A DNA stretch of 64,000 nucleotides from Oscillospiraceae bacterium (GTDB taxonomy: Bacteria; Bacillota; Clostridia; Oscillospirales; Ruminococcaceae). The DNA is taken from contig JAIKWY010000121.1 of NCBI GenBank assembly GCA_024684395.1, forward strand, positions 30,259 through 94,258, in the 5' to 3' direction. Of this stretch, positions 26,903 to 35,675 are shown piece by piece (within the stretch, counting starts at the first letter, position 1; each line of letters starts with the position of its first letter). The notes under the pieces are model-generated. The model did not search any database and was not told where the DNA came from. It was given only the letters and a program-made list of their open reading frames with translations. Both the position numbers and the translations under genes were made by a program.

Positions 26903-27631
26903 ATGACCCAACAGCAGCATGACCAGTTACAGTCCATCATCCGGAATGCCCGCAGGCTCGTCTTTTTCGGCGGCGCCGGCGTCTCCACCGAGAGCGGCAT
27001 CCCGGACTTCCGCAGCGTGGACGGGCTGTACAACCAGAAGTACAAATTCCCGCCCGAGACCATCCTCTCCCGCACGTTCTTTGACCGGCACACGGAGGAG
27101 TTCTACCGCTTCTACCGGGACAAGATGCTCTGCCTCGATGCAAAGCCCAATGCTGCGCACAAAAAGCTCGCCGAGCTCGAAGATGCCGGCATCCTCTCCT
27201 GCATCGTGACCCAGAACATCGACGGTCTGCATCAGGCTGCCGGGAGCCGTACCGTGGACGAGCTGCATGGCTCCGTTCACCGGAATTACTGCATGAAATG
27301 CGGCGCTCTGTATGATGCGGCGTGGATCCTCCACAGCGAGGGCATCCCACGCTGTGAGCAGTGCGGCGGGCTGGTCAAGCCGGATGTGGTATTCTATGAG
27401 GAGGGTCTGCCGAATGATACCGTGGACCATGCCGTGCAGTCCATTGCACAGGCGGATGTGCTCATCGTCGGCGGCACCTCGCTGAATGTCTATCCGGCGG
27501 CGGGCTTCCTGCGCTATTTCCACGGGAGCCACCTCATCATCATGAACCGGGATGCCACCTCTGCCGATGATCAGGCGGATCTCATCATCCGTGACAAGAT
27601 CGGCGAGGCGCTTTCCACTGTAGAGCTATAA
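26903..27631 (+). CDS. Sir2-family NAD-dependent protein deacylase
   Basis: 242 aa; ATG behind AAAGGAG. Motifs: GAGVSTESGIPDFRS (NAD site), TQNIDGLHQ, catalytic His in ELHGS, and zinc cysteines in CMKC and CEQC. It uses NAD to remove acyl groups from lysine, giving nicotinamide and O-acyl-ADP-ribose. The next gene encodes an ADP-ribosylglycohydrolase-family enzyme 27 bases downstream, suggesting linked ADP-ribose metabolism. Confidence 0.95.
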   Translation: MTQQQHDQLQSIIRNARRLVFFGGAGVSTESGIPDFRSVDGLYNQKYKFPPETILSRTFFDRHTEEFYRFYRDKMLCLDAKPNAAHKKLAELEDAGILSCIVTQNIDGLHQAAGSRTVDELHGSVHRNYCMKCGALYDAAWILHSEGIPRCEQCGGLVKPDVVFYEEGLPNDTVDHAVQSIAQADVLIVGGTSLNVYPAAGFLRYFHGSHLIIMNRDATSADDQADLIIRDKIGEALSTVEL

Positions 27632-27658
27632 ATAGAGAAAACCAAGGAGGACAACACT

Positions 27659-28669
27659 ATGATACTTGACCGCTGTCAGGGCTGTCTCATCGGCGGAGCT
27701 GCCGGTGATGCGCTCGGCTATGAGATCGAATTTGACCGTCTGCGTGAGATCGTCAAGCGCTATGGCAAGGAAGGCATCACGGAATATGAACTGCACAACG
27801 GAAAGGCGCTCGTCTCGGATGATACCCAGATGACGCTCTTCACCGCCGAGGGACTGCTCTTAGCGGAGGAAAGCTCCTTCGCAGGCTACCGTGCGGGGAT
27901 CCGGCGTGCCTACATGGACTGGATCCGCACGCAGTATGAGCATTTTCCGCTACAGGATGCACAGGCGGCGCACTCGAAGCTGCTCCGGATCCCGGAGCTG
28001 TTCGCATGGCGAGCCCCCGGCAACACCTGCCTGAGCGCCATCGAGGGCGGATGTGACGGGTCTGTCGCAGAGCCGGTCAACCAGAGCAAGGGCTGCGGCG
28101 GCGTGATGCGTGTGGCGCCGATCGGGCTGCTCTCCCCGGACAAGCTGCCGGAGGACGAAGCCGACCGCCTCGGCGCAGAGGCTGCGGCGCTGACACATGG
28201 GCATGATCTCGGCTATCTGCCGGCAATGGTGCTCGTGCATATGGTGCGCAAGCTGGTCTATGCGGATATGACGATGCACGAAGCGGCAGAGAGCGCCATT
28301 GCAGCGATGGAGCGGCTCTATCCGAAGGCAAAGCATCTCAAGGATCTCACCAAGCTGCTCGGGACAGCCGTCAAGCTGGCGGACGATCCCAAGATCACGC
28401 CCGTCAAGGCATACAAGACGCTCGGTGAAGGCTGGGTCGGCGACGAAGCGCTCGCCGTGGCGCTGTTCTGTGCCGTGCGCTATGAGGAGGACTTCGACGG
28501 TGCCATGATCGCCTCGGTCAACCACGACGGCGACAGCGATTCCACCGGTGCCGTCTGCGGCAATCTGCTCGGCGCAAGGCTCGGACTGAATGCGATCCCG
28601 CAGAAATACATCCTCGACCTCGAACTGCGCAGCACGCTCATGCAGATGGGCGCATCGCTGGCAGGATGA
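27659..28669 (+). CDS. ADP-ribosylglycohydrolase family protein
   Basis: 336 aa; follows an AGGAGGACAAC site. Hallmarks of the DraG/ARH fold: GGAAGDALGYEIEF near the N-terminus, SDDTQMTLF (metal, ~52-60) and HDGDSDSTGAVCG (metal, ~285-297). Members remove ADP-ribose from proteins or nucleic acids or hydrolyse O-acyl-ADP-ribose. Co-transcribed with the Sir2 gene, so it could process the Sir2 product or reverse an ADP-ribosylation mark. Confidence 0.92.
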   Translation: MILDRCQGCLIGGAAGDALGYEIEFDRLREIVKRYGKEGITEYELHNGKALVSDDTQMTLFTAEGLLLAEESSFAGYRAGIRRAYMDWIRTQYEHFPLQDAQAAHSKLLRIPELFAWRAPGNTCLSAIEGGCDGSVAEPVNQSKGCGGVMRVAPIGLLSPDKLPEDEADRLGAEAAALTHGHDLGYLPAMVLVHMVRKLVYADMTMHEAAESAIAAMERLYPKAKHLKDLTKLLGTAVKLADDPKITPVKAYKTLGEGWVGDEALAVALFCAVRYEEDFDGAMIASVNHDGDSDSTGAVCGNLLGARLGLNAIPQKYILDLELRSTLMQMGASLAG

Positions 28670-28687
28670 TCCATCAAAATACCAAAA

Positions 28688-28730
28688 AGCAGCCCTGCAC
28701 GTTCCGGAACGGCAGGGCTGCTCTGTTTTT
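28688..28730. terminator. Bidirectional terminator
   Basis: AGCAGCCCTGC / GCAGGGCTGCT stem followed by TGTTTTT on the plus strand and preceded by AAAAA, serving both the glycohydrolase gene and the convergent LRR gene. Confidence 0.85.
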
Positions 28731-28751
28731 ACATATGTGATGCGGCAGGGA

Positions 28752-31193
28752 TCACTTGGTGTGATACTTTGCCATATACGCCTCAAAGCTGTCGATCTGA
28801 CCGGCGCCGTACATAGCGGAATAGATCAGGATCTCGGCGGCATCGGAAGCGTTGACCGTGCCGTCGCCGTTGACATCGGGGTTGACCTTCTTGGCAGACG
28901 GCTCCTCGGTCGGCTCTTCGGTAGGCTCGGTAGGCTGCTCAGACGGCTCCTCGGTCGGCTCTTCAGTGGGCTCCTCGGTCGGCTCTTCAGTGGGCTTCTC
29001 AGCCGGCTCCGAGCCGATGAGGGCGAAGTTGTAGCCGTACTTCTCGGCATATGCCTGTGCCTTGGAATCGGCAAGACCATAGATCGTGCCGTCCTCAACG
29101 ACCGGCAGGGTCTTTTCGTCGCCTTCGATGGTGCAGGTGTCATTGCGGACGATCGCCGTTTTGAGAGAAGTGCCGCTGAAGGCACTCGCCTGGATCGTGG
29201 TAACGCTCTCTGGAATGTCGATGGTTGTCAGCGCAGCGCACTTTGCAAAGGCATCTTTGGCGATGGTCGTTACACTGTCACCGATCTTTACGCTGGTCAA
29301 ACCTGTGCAGTTGAAGAATGCGCCATCATCGTAGTATCCACGATTTTCGCCTACAGATGTCACTGTATCCGGAATTACAACGCTTCCCAGAGAAGTGCAG
29401 TTCTTGAATGCAGAAGCACCGATCTTGGTGATGCCCTCGTTCAGTGTCAGGTCTTTCAGGCTCGTGCAGCCCTCAAAGGAAGATGTGCCAATGGTCGCAA
29501 CATCACCGATGGTCAGCGTTTTCAGAGAAGTACAGCCGCTGAAAGCAGAGGCGCCGATTGCATTCACGCTGTCAGGAACGTTCAGGGTTGTAATGCCCTC
29601 GCATTTCAGGAATGCTTTTTCACCGATGGTAGTAACACTATCCGGAAGGGTGAAGTCCTTCAATGCGGTACAGCCGCTGAAAGCACCGGCTTCAATGGTC
29701 GTCACATTCTCGCCGAGCGTCAGCGTTCTGAGCGTCGTGCAGCCATTGAAAGCGTCCTTGCCGATCTTGTTCACGCCGCTGCCGATTACGACTTCTGTCA
29801 GACCGGTGCAGCCGAAGAATGCGCCGTCATCATAGTAGCCACGATCTACGTTGATAGTCGTTACGCTGTCCGGGATAACGACCTTTTTGAGCGAAGTACA
29901 GCCCTTGCAGAAGCAGTTGCTGATCTCCGTGATGCCTTCATGCAGATCCAGCGTTGTCAGGCTGGTGCAACCCTCGAATACGCTGACTCCCAGAACGGAG
30001 GAACCGCCTACCGTTGCGTTTTTGATCGCCTTACAGCCTTTGAAAGCCTCCTTGCCGATCTTGGTCACGTTGTCCGGGATGTTCACTTCGGTCATACGCT
30101 CGCATTTCTGGAATGCCTTCTCTCCGATCGTTGTCAGGGTCTCCGGGAATGTAACAGAGCCGAGAGCGATACAGCCACTGAATGCCTCAGACTGGATGGT
30201 CTCCACATTGCTGCCAAGGGTGACAGTTTTGAGTGCTGTGCAGCCCAGGAAGCAATCTTTGCCGACGGTCGTCACGCCGTTGCCGATGATGACTTCTGTC
30301 AGGCTGGTGCAGCCCTCGAAAACACCTTGATCGTAGTATCCGTTATCCTTGCCGATGGTGGTCACAGAATCCGGGATCGTCACGGTTTTCAGACTGGTAC
30401 AGTTCTGGAATGCACAGGGATTCAGTGTCGTGATGCCCTCGTTCAGTGTCAGTGCGGACAGACTGGTGCAATTCATGAACGCAGAATCCTTGATCTCTGC
30501 CACATTGCCGATCGTAGCTGTTTTCAGACCCTTACAGCCATAAAATGCCTTGACGCCGATCACCGTCACATTGTCAGGAACGGTGATCTCCGACAGTGTT
30601 TCGCAGCCCATAAAAGCCTCTTTGCCGATGACCGACAGCGCCGAGCCGAAAGTCACACCATTCAGAGACGTACAGCCACTGAAAGCCGCTGCTTCGATCG
30701 TTTCGAGCTTGTCATTCAGTTCGATGGTCTTTAACGCCGTGCAGTTTTTGAAAGCATTTGTGCCGATCTTGGTCACGCCTTTACCGAGCTTGACAGTTGT
30801 CAGACCAGAGCATTCCTGGAATGCACCGTTGTCATAGTAGCCGTTGTCCCAGCCGACATATGTCACATTATCCGGGATCGTCAGTGTCTTCATGCTCTTG
30901 CAGCCCTTGAATGCCGAGGGCTCGATACCGGTCACGGGATAGCCCTCGATGGTCGCCGGTACGGTATAATCACCCGAAACGGAGGTATCACACTTGGTGA
31001 TGATCACATGCTCCGCTTCATCGCTGGTGGCTTCATAGATACGATAGGTCAGCTCGTCCGCTGTTGCCTCGGTGTAGTTTGCCGCAACTGCCGTCTGCAC
31101 CAGCCCGGGAAACACTGCCTCCGGCGGGATCAGGATGCCCGTCATGAACGCACATGCCACTGCGAGGACGACTGCTCTTTTCTTGAAACTCAT
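28752..31193 (-). CDS. Secreted BspA-like leucine-rich repeat protein with a single dockerin repeat
   Basis: 813 aa; ATG behind AAAAGGAG. Signal peptide (1 to ~34), then about 20 BspA-type LRR_5 repeats of ~23 residues (pattern AF-x-GC-x-SLKTLTIPDSVTTIG), with longer repeats carrying NGYYDNGAF at regular intervals. A Thr/Glu/Pro-rich linker (EEPTEEPTEEP, about 735-775) leads to DVNGDGTVNASDAAEILI, which is one calcium-binding dockerin repeat. The second repeat is replaced by a short DSFEAYMAKYHTK tail. It is probably cell-surface or cellulosome-associated. Confidence 0.88.
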   Translation of the reverse strand: MSFKKRAVVLAVACAFMTGILIPPEAVFPGLVQTAVAANYTEATADELTYRIYEATSDEAEHVIITKCDTSVSGDYTVPATIEGYPVTGIEPSAFKGCKSMKTLTIPDNVTYVGWDNGYYDNGAFQECSGLTTVKLGKGVTKIGTNAFKNCTALKTIELNDKLETIEAAAFSGCTSLNGVTFGSALSVIGKEAFMGCETLSEITVPDNVTVIGVKAFYGCKGLKTATIGNVAEIKDSAFMNCTSLSALTLNEGITTLNPCAFQNCTSLKTVTIPDSVTTIGKDNGYYDQGVFEGCTSLTEVIIGNGVTTVGKDCFLGCTALKTVTLGSNVETIQSEAFSGCIALGSVTFPETLTTIGEKAFQKCERMTEVNIPDNVTKIGKEAFKGCKAIKNATVGGSSVLGVSVFEGCTSLTTLDLHEGITEISNCFCKGCTSLKKVVIPDSVTTINVDRGYYDDGAFFGCTGLTEVVIGSGVNKIGKDAFNGCTTLRTLTLGENVTTIEAGAFSGCTALKDFTLPDSVTTIGEKAFLKCEGITTLNVPDSVNAIGASAFSGCTSLKTLTIGDVATIGTSSFEGCTSLKDLTLNEGITKIGASAFKNCTSLGSVVIPDTVTSVGENRGYYDDGAFFNCTGLTSVKIGDSVTTIAKDAFAKCAALTTIDIPESVTTIQASAFSGTSLKTAIVRNDTCTIEGDEKTLPVVEDGTIYGLADSKAQAYAEKYGYNFALIGSEPAEKPTEEPTEEPTEEPTEEPSEQPTEPTEEPTEEPSAKKVNPDVNGDGTVNASDAAEILIYSAMYGAGQIDSFEAYMAKYHTK

Positions 31194-31237
31194 AATTCTC
31201 CACTCCTTTTCATTATCTGGCAGAAACTGCTTCTCTT

Positions 31238-31266
31238 ATTATACCATATCTTCCAGGAGATTGCAA
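31238..31266 (-). promoter_or_regulatory. Promoter of the LRR gene
   Basis: Minus strand TTGCAA, 17 bases, TATAAT, 45 bases upstream of the start codon. Confidence 0.75.
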
Positions 31267-31385
31267 GACATTTGTGCATGTGTAAACAAGATTGACATAA
31301 AAAGTATGATTATGCAAATGCTCCGCTGCCGGTATCTGCCTTGTATCATACGTGATATAGCCGTTTGTTATATCTATCACAACAA

Positions 31386-31416
31386 AAAGAGAAAGGCTGC
31401 GCAGGCATCACGCAGC
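31386..31416 (-). terminator. Terminator after the interrupted small secreted ORF
   Basis: GGCTGCG / CGCAGCC stem followed by TTTCTCTTTTT on the minus strand. Confidence 0.75.
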
Positions 31417-31484
31417 CTTTAAGTTTGATCCTGTTTATGAAAATGCGCTGCCGCCCTGCGGATGACAGGAGCAGGCTTGCCGGA

Positions 31485-31805
31485 TCAGTCTTCCTTGCGG
31501 CTCTTTCTGACAAGTGCCACACCGGTGATGCCCATGAGGGCAGCCAGACCGGCGAATGTCTTGTACAGGACCTGATTTTACTCTGTTTCCGGTGCATCGT
31601 CCAGGATCATCCAGGCATCTTCATTCTGGATGATGGTGTCGCCGATGAGATAGGTCGTGCCGACGGAGAGGGGCGTGCCCTCAGCCGCACTTGCCGTAAT
31701 GCCCGTGTTCCCCGTCAGGAAGCCTGCCACATTCGCCGGTGTGCCGCCGGTGATAAGCGCCAGCGCAACGATCCCCGCAGCCGCTTGTTTCCATGTCTTG
31801 TTCAT
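31485..31805 (-). pseudogene. Small secreted, C-terminally anchored protein interrupted by a stop codon
   Basis: ATG at 31805 behind AGGAGG opens a 75-codon ORF with a signal peptide (MNKTWKQAAAGIVALALITG) that ends in a TAA at 31578-31580. The same frame continues for 30 more codons to 31485 and encodes KTFAGLAALMGITGVALVRK then SRKED, a typical membrane-anchor tail. The TAA thus splits an N-terminal signal and a C-terminal anchor of one gene. It could be a recent nonsense mutation, a read-through stop or a sequencing error. Function unknown. Confidence 0.6.
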
Positions 31806-32054
31806 TGTGATTCCTCCTATCATATGCTGTTTTCTATTCACAATAGCCACCGCAAGAGGATCTTTCCCTTGTGAAACTCCTGTATGTCATTATTGTACCG
31901 CATCCGGTGCGGCAGGGCGTTGACAGAATAAAACAAAATTGTGAGCTTTCTGTAAACTGAACGGATCCGCTCCACAGGCGGACACTTCCGGCATACCGGA
32001 AAAGCCCTCCGTCATACACTGCAATGCAGGAGAAATGCTGCCCGAAAGGAGAGA

Positions 32055-32744
32055 ATGCCTATGCTGCTGGAATTATTGAGCCGGATGATCCTCTGGATCC
32101 TACATGCCGATGCACCGTATCTGTTCCCGAAGCCGCTGTCCCGCTCGGAGGAGCTTGCCTGCTTCGAGCAGATGGAGACAGGGGACATCCAGGCACGCAA
32201 CCGCATCATCGAGCACAATCTGCGCCTTGTGGTGCATGTTGTCAAAAAATACCGTGGCTCGCCGGAGGAACAGGAGGAGCTCGTCTCCATCGGCACCTTC
32301 GGACTGATGAAGGCGGTGGATACGTTCGACTTCCGGAAGGGGGCGAGGTTTTCCACGTATGCGGCACGGTGTGTGGAAAACGAGATCCTCATGCACTTCC
32401 GTTCCCGCAAGAAGCACCTGACGGACATCTCCATGAACGAGCCCGCCATGACTGACAAGGACGGCAACACCCTGACGCTGATGGACACCCTCGAAGACGG
32501 CACGAATCTCGAAGAACAGGTCGATCTGGCGATCCATACGGAGCTTTTGTACCGCTTTTTGCAGGAATGTCTGGACGAGCGGGAGCTGGAGATCCTGACC
32601 CACCGCTACGGGCTCTACGGGCATATCCCCCTGACCCAGCGGGAGGTCGCCCGGGAGCTGGGCATCTCCCGCTCCTATGTCTCACGCCTTGAAAAGAAGG
32701 CGCTCGCCAAGCTGCGGGAGCGCTATGACATGACACCCTACTGA
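32055..32744 (+). CDS. sigK: Sporulation-type RNA polymerase sigma factor SigK
   Basis: 229 aa; follows GAAAGGAG. Sigma-70 regions 2 to 4 are present: ARNRIIEHNLRLVVHVVKKY (region 2), STYAARCVENEILMHFRSRK (2.3-2.4) and LTQREVARELGISRSYVSRL (region 4 helix-turn-helix). The N-terminal hydrophobic extension (MLLELLSRMILWILHADAPY) resembles the SigK pro-sequence that is cleaved before activation in the mother cell. The gene is uninterrupted by a skin-like element. SigE is the closest alternative. Confidence 0.87.
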   Translation: MPMLLELLSRMILWILHADAPYLFPKPLSRSEELACFEQMETGDIQARNRIIEHNLRLVVHVVKKYRGSPEEQEELVSIGTFGLMKAVDTFDFRKGARFSTYAARCVENEILMHFRSRKKHLTDISMNEPAMTDKDGNTLTLMDTLEDGTNLEEQVDLAIHTELLYRFLQECLDERELEILTHRYGLYGHIPLTQREVARELGISRSYVSRLEKKALAKLRERYDMTPY

Positions 32745-32751
32745 TCCTGTG

Positions 32752-32789
32752 ACCGGGCACCTGCATCGAAAAAGGCGCCCGGTTTTTTA
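32752..32789 (+). terminator. Terminator after sigK
   Basis: ACCGGGC / GCCCGGT stem followed by TTTTTT. Confidence 0.85.
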
Positions 32790-32837
32790 TACATTATAAT
32801 AGTATAGGCGGAGAGATGCCTGCGGGGCGTTTTTTGC

Positions 32838-32866
32838 TTGACGAACCCCTCCGTTTGTGCTATACT
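32838..32866 (+). promoter_or_regulatory. Promoter of the membrane protein gene at 32903
   Basis: TTGACG, 17 bases, TATACT. Confidence 0.75.
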
Positions 32867-32902
32867 ATAAAATAGTAAACTATGCCCAGGGAGGGAAACG
32901 TT

Positions 32903-33967
32903 ATGAATCACAAGGCCACGCACGACACCTCGCATTATGCCCATTGTTCCACGCTCATGCTGAAATACAAGCGCAATCACATGCTGCGGCTGATCCTGTC
33001 CGCCGTCATTCTGTATGCCAATTTCTTCTGCATGACCGTGGTCTGGTGCCGGAAGGATCCCACCGAAGCGATCCAGTCCGCCGTCTATACCTCGGAGGGA
33101 CAGGCTGCGGTCAATCCGTTCAAGAGCATCATCGGGATCCTGCTCATGCTCATCTGCATCATTGTAGGCGTTGTCGTCTACAAGACGGTCAAAAACCCGA
33201 AAATACGCAAGATCGCTTTGATCGGGATGGCGGTGGCATGGGTCATCTTCTCCATCGTCAATCTCTATTCCAATGTCAAGCGCAATGAATCCGTTGAGGC
33301 GATCTCGGGCGGCGGCAACCGGGTCGATCACCTTGCCTATGGCTATGGCATATTGGCGCTGCTGTTTTCCGGCGGCACGCTGGCGCTTGCGTTCTTCGGC
33401 ACACAGGAGCATACCAAGCTCTATATCGCCCTGCTCATCGAGATCATCCTTGCCATGCTGGCGGGGTGCTATCACTGGATCGTCGGCGCCGTCCTGCTCG
33501 GGCTGTTCCTTCTTGCGATCCCGGAGTACAAGAAAATGCCCTGGATCATGAAGCAGCCGGGGTATCCCTATTTCAACGAGCGCTTTGAGGAGCAGGCACG
33601 CAATTCCGAATATGAAGCGGATCACAAGCTCGACGGCAAGCGCAGCGGCTCGATGCTCGACCTGGATGGCACGCCTGTCCCGGCATCAGAGCCCGTTGAG
33701 ACGATACAGCCCGAACCGCAGGTCACAGCGGCGTATACCATGCATACGAATGCGCCGGATGAGATGCCCGGCATCGACGACATCCTCGAAGCTGCCGCCG
33801 AGCCCGAGCCGCTCCCCGAGCCGGAGCTCCCGAAGGCGGAGGACATCGCCCTCCCGACATGGGATGTGCCGGATCCGAAGCTCGATACTGCCGGCATCCT
33901 CTCCTCCATCCCGGAGCCGGGCGCAGTGCCGGATCTTCCCACGGTGCCGGATGTGCCGAAGCTCTGA
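32903..33967 (+). CDS. Multi-pass membrane protein with acidic Pro-rich tail, unknown function
   Basis: 354 aa; ATG at 32903 behind AGGGAGGG (an upstream in-frame ATG at 32882 lacks a site). About six hydrophobic segments lie between residues 25 and 215. The last ~120 residues are soluble, rich in Pro, Glu and Asp (for example AAAEPEPLPEPELPKAED), and probably disordered. No family recognised. The YifB gene starts 136 bases downstream after two hairpins. Confidence 0.75.
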   Translation: MNHKATHDTSHYAHCSTLMLKYKRNHMLRLILSAVILYANFFCMTVVWCRKDPTEAIQSAVYTSEGQAAVNPFKSIIGILLMLICIIVGVVVYKTVKNPKIRKIALIGMAVAWVIFSIVNLYSNVKRNESVEAISGGGNRVDHLAYGYGILALLFSGGTLALAFFGTQEHTKLYIALLIEIILAMLAGCYHWIVGAVLLGLFLLAIPEYKKMPWIMKQPGYPYFNERFEEQARNSEYEADHKLDGKRSGSMLDLDGTPVPASEPVETIQPEPQVTAAYTMHTNAPDEMPGIDDILEAAAEPEPLPEPELPKAEDIALPTWDVPDPKLDTAGILSSIPEPGAVPDLPTVPDVPKL

Positions 33968-33983
33968 GAGATCGAAAAACGGG

Positions 33984-34036
33984 TTAAGGGGGCGCAGCTC
34001 CCTTAAAACCTTCCCTCCCCCACGAAATAGGGGAGG
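33984..34036. repeat. Palindromic repeat, family 2 copy 2, plus second hairpin
   Basis: TTAAGGGGGC, GCA, GCTCCCTTAA (33984-34006) is flanked by the same AACGGG as copy 1 at 20859. A second stem CCTCCCC/GGGGAGG follows at 34014-34036. It could also terminate the upstream gene, although no long T-run is present. Confidence 0.6.
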
Positions 34037-34103
34037 CTCCAAAAAATCTTTCCCTGAATAACAGGTTCGTTTCTGATTATCGTGATAGAAAGTATGTGAT
34101 ACC

Positions 34104-35675
34104 ATGTTTACGATCACCAACAGCATCGGTCTGTTTGGCATGAATGCCTTCCCCGTGACCATCGAGGCAGAGGTCTCCAGGGGACATAACCAGTTCGACA
34201 TCGGCGGTCTGCCGGACATCGGCATCAAGGAGAGCCGTGACCGTGTGCGTAGCGCCCTTGGCTCGATGCAGATCACGTTCCCGAAGGGGAGAGTCCTGCT
34301 CAACCTTGCCCCTGCCGATGTGAAAAAGACCGGAAGCTCCTATGATCTTGCCATCTGCGTGGCATTGCTGCAAGCGATGGGCGTTCTGCCGGATACCTTG
34401 CAGGATGCCGTCTTCATCGGCGAGCTCGGACTGCATGGGATGCTCCACGGCATCCGCGGTGTGCTGTCCATGACGATGCTCGCCCGGAACAGCGGCTTCA
34501 AGCGCATCTTCGTCCCCGCCGACAATGTGCGGGAGGCATCGGTCATCGACGGCATCGAGGTCTATGGCATCGAGACGGTCGGCGACCTCGTGATGCACCT
34601 CCTCGGACAGCAGCCGCTCGAACCTGCGGAGCCCTATGAGCCGGATGGCGTCCGCCGTCCGGAGCATATCATCGACATGGCGGATGTCCGTGGACAGGTC
34701 AAGGCGAGAGCCGGCATGGAGCTTGCCGCAGCCGGCGGGCACAACATCCTGCTCATCGGAGCGCCCGGTTCCGGCAAGAGTATGCTGGCGAACCGCCTGC
34801 CTACGATCATGCCGGAGATGTCCCGAGCCGAGATCCTCGAAACGACCAATGTCTATTCCGTGGCAGGGCTCCTCAACAAGAACGACCCGCTCATCACCGA
34901 GCGTCCGTTCCGCTCCCCGCATCACACCGTATCACCCGCCGGACTGATCGGCGGCGGCTCGATCCCGACACCGGGCGAGATCTCGCTGGCGCACAACGGC
35001 GTGCTGTTCCTCGATGAGCTGGCGGAATTTGGCAGGAGCACCCTCGAGATCCTCCGACAGCCGCTCGAGACCCGGGAGGTCACCATCTCCCGTGCAGCCG
35101 GTTCGGCGGTTTATCCGTGCAGCATCATGCTTGTGGCAGCGACAAATCCCTGCCCCTGCGGCTATTACGGCGCCCCGAACAAGAAATGCACCTGCTCCCC
35201 GAACCAGATCGCATCCTATATGAACCGCCTGTCCGGACCGCTGCTCGACCGCTTCGATATGTGCATCGACGTGGATCCTGTGTCGTTTGATGACCTTGCT
35301 TCCAAGGAGAAGGGGGAGAGCTCCGCGGTGATCCGGGAGCGGGTGGAGGCGGCACGTTCCCGCCAGAATGACCGCTTCCAGGGGACGGACATCTACTGCA
35401 ATGCCATGATCCCCGACAACATGCTCGCCGACTGGTGCCGGATGGACGAAGCCGCCGAGGTGCTCCTGCGGCAGGTACATCTCCGCTACGGTCTGAGCGC
35501 CAGAGCCTTCTCCCGCCTCCAGCGGCTGGCGCTGACATCCGCCGACCTCAACGGCAATGACCACATCACCCGGAATGACATTGCTGTGGCACTGCAGTTC
35601 CGCGGCTTCGCAAGCAAATACCTGAAACAGGCGGGATCGGCTGCTCCGAAGCAGGACAGGAAGGAGAAACCGTGA
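34104..35675 (+). CDS. comM: YifB/ComM family Mg-chelatase-like AAA+ ATPase
   Basis: 523 aa. N-terminal ChlI-like domain (DIGGLPDIGIKESRDRVRSA), then the AAA+ module with Walker A GAPGSGKSML (~218-227), the signature HHTVSPAGLIGGGSIPTPGE and Walker B NGVLFLDELAEF, followed by the zinc-type CPCGYYG...CTCSPNQ segment and a C-terminal helical domain. In naturally competent bacteria ComM is a helicase promoting branch migration during transformation. Its stop overlaps the GTG start of rodA. Confidence 0.93.
   Translation: MFTITNSIGLFGMNAFPVTIEAEVSRGHNQFDIGGLPDIGIKESRDRVRSALGSMQITFPKGRVLLNLAPADVKKTGSSYDLAICVALLQAMGVLPDTLQDAVFIGELGLHGMLHGIRGVLSMTMLARNSGFKRIFVPADNVREASVIDGIEVYGIETVGDLVMHLLGQQPLEPAEPYEPDGVRRPEHIIDMADVRGQVKARAGMELAAAGGHNILLIGAPGSGKSMLANRLPTIMPEMSRAEILETTNVYSVAGLLNKNDPLITERPFRSPHHTVSPAGLIGGGSIPTPGEISLAHNGVLFLDELAEFGRSTLEILRQPLETREVTISRAAGSAVYPCSIMLVAATNPCPCGYYGAPNKKCTCSPNQIASYMNRLSGPLLDRFDMCIDVDPVSFDDLASKEKGESSAVIRERVEAARSRQNDRFQGTDIYCNAMIPDNMLADWCRMDEAAEVLLRQVHLRYGLSARAFSRLQRLALTSADLNGNDHITRNDIAVALQFRGFASKYLKQAGSAAPKQDRKEKP

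Noticed and set aside
28895..29010. CRISPR-like short repeats
   Set aside because: These are codons of the Thr/Glu/Pro linker (EEPT repeats) of the LRR protein, with no spacers or cas genes.
28590..30734. 714-codon plus-strand frame opposite the LRR gene
   Set aside because: Antisense of a repetitive gene; repeats explain the absence of stops.
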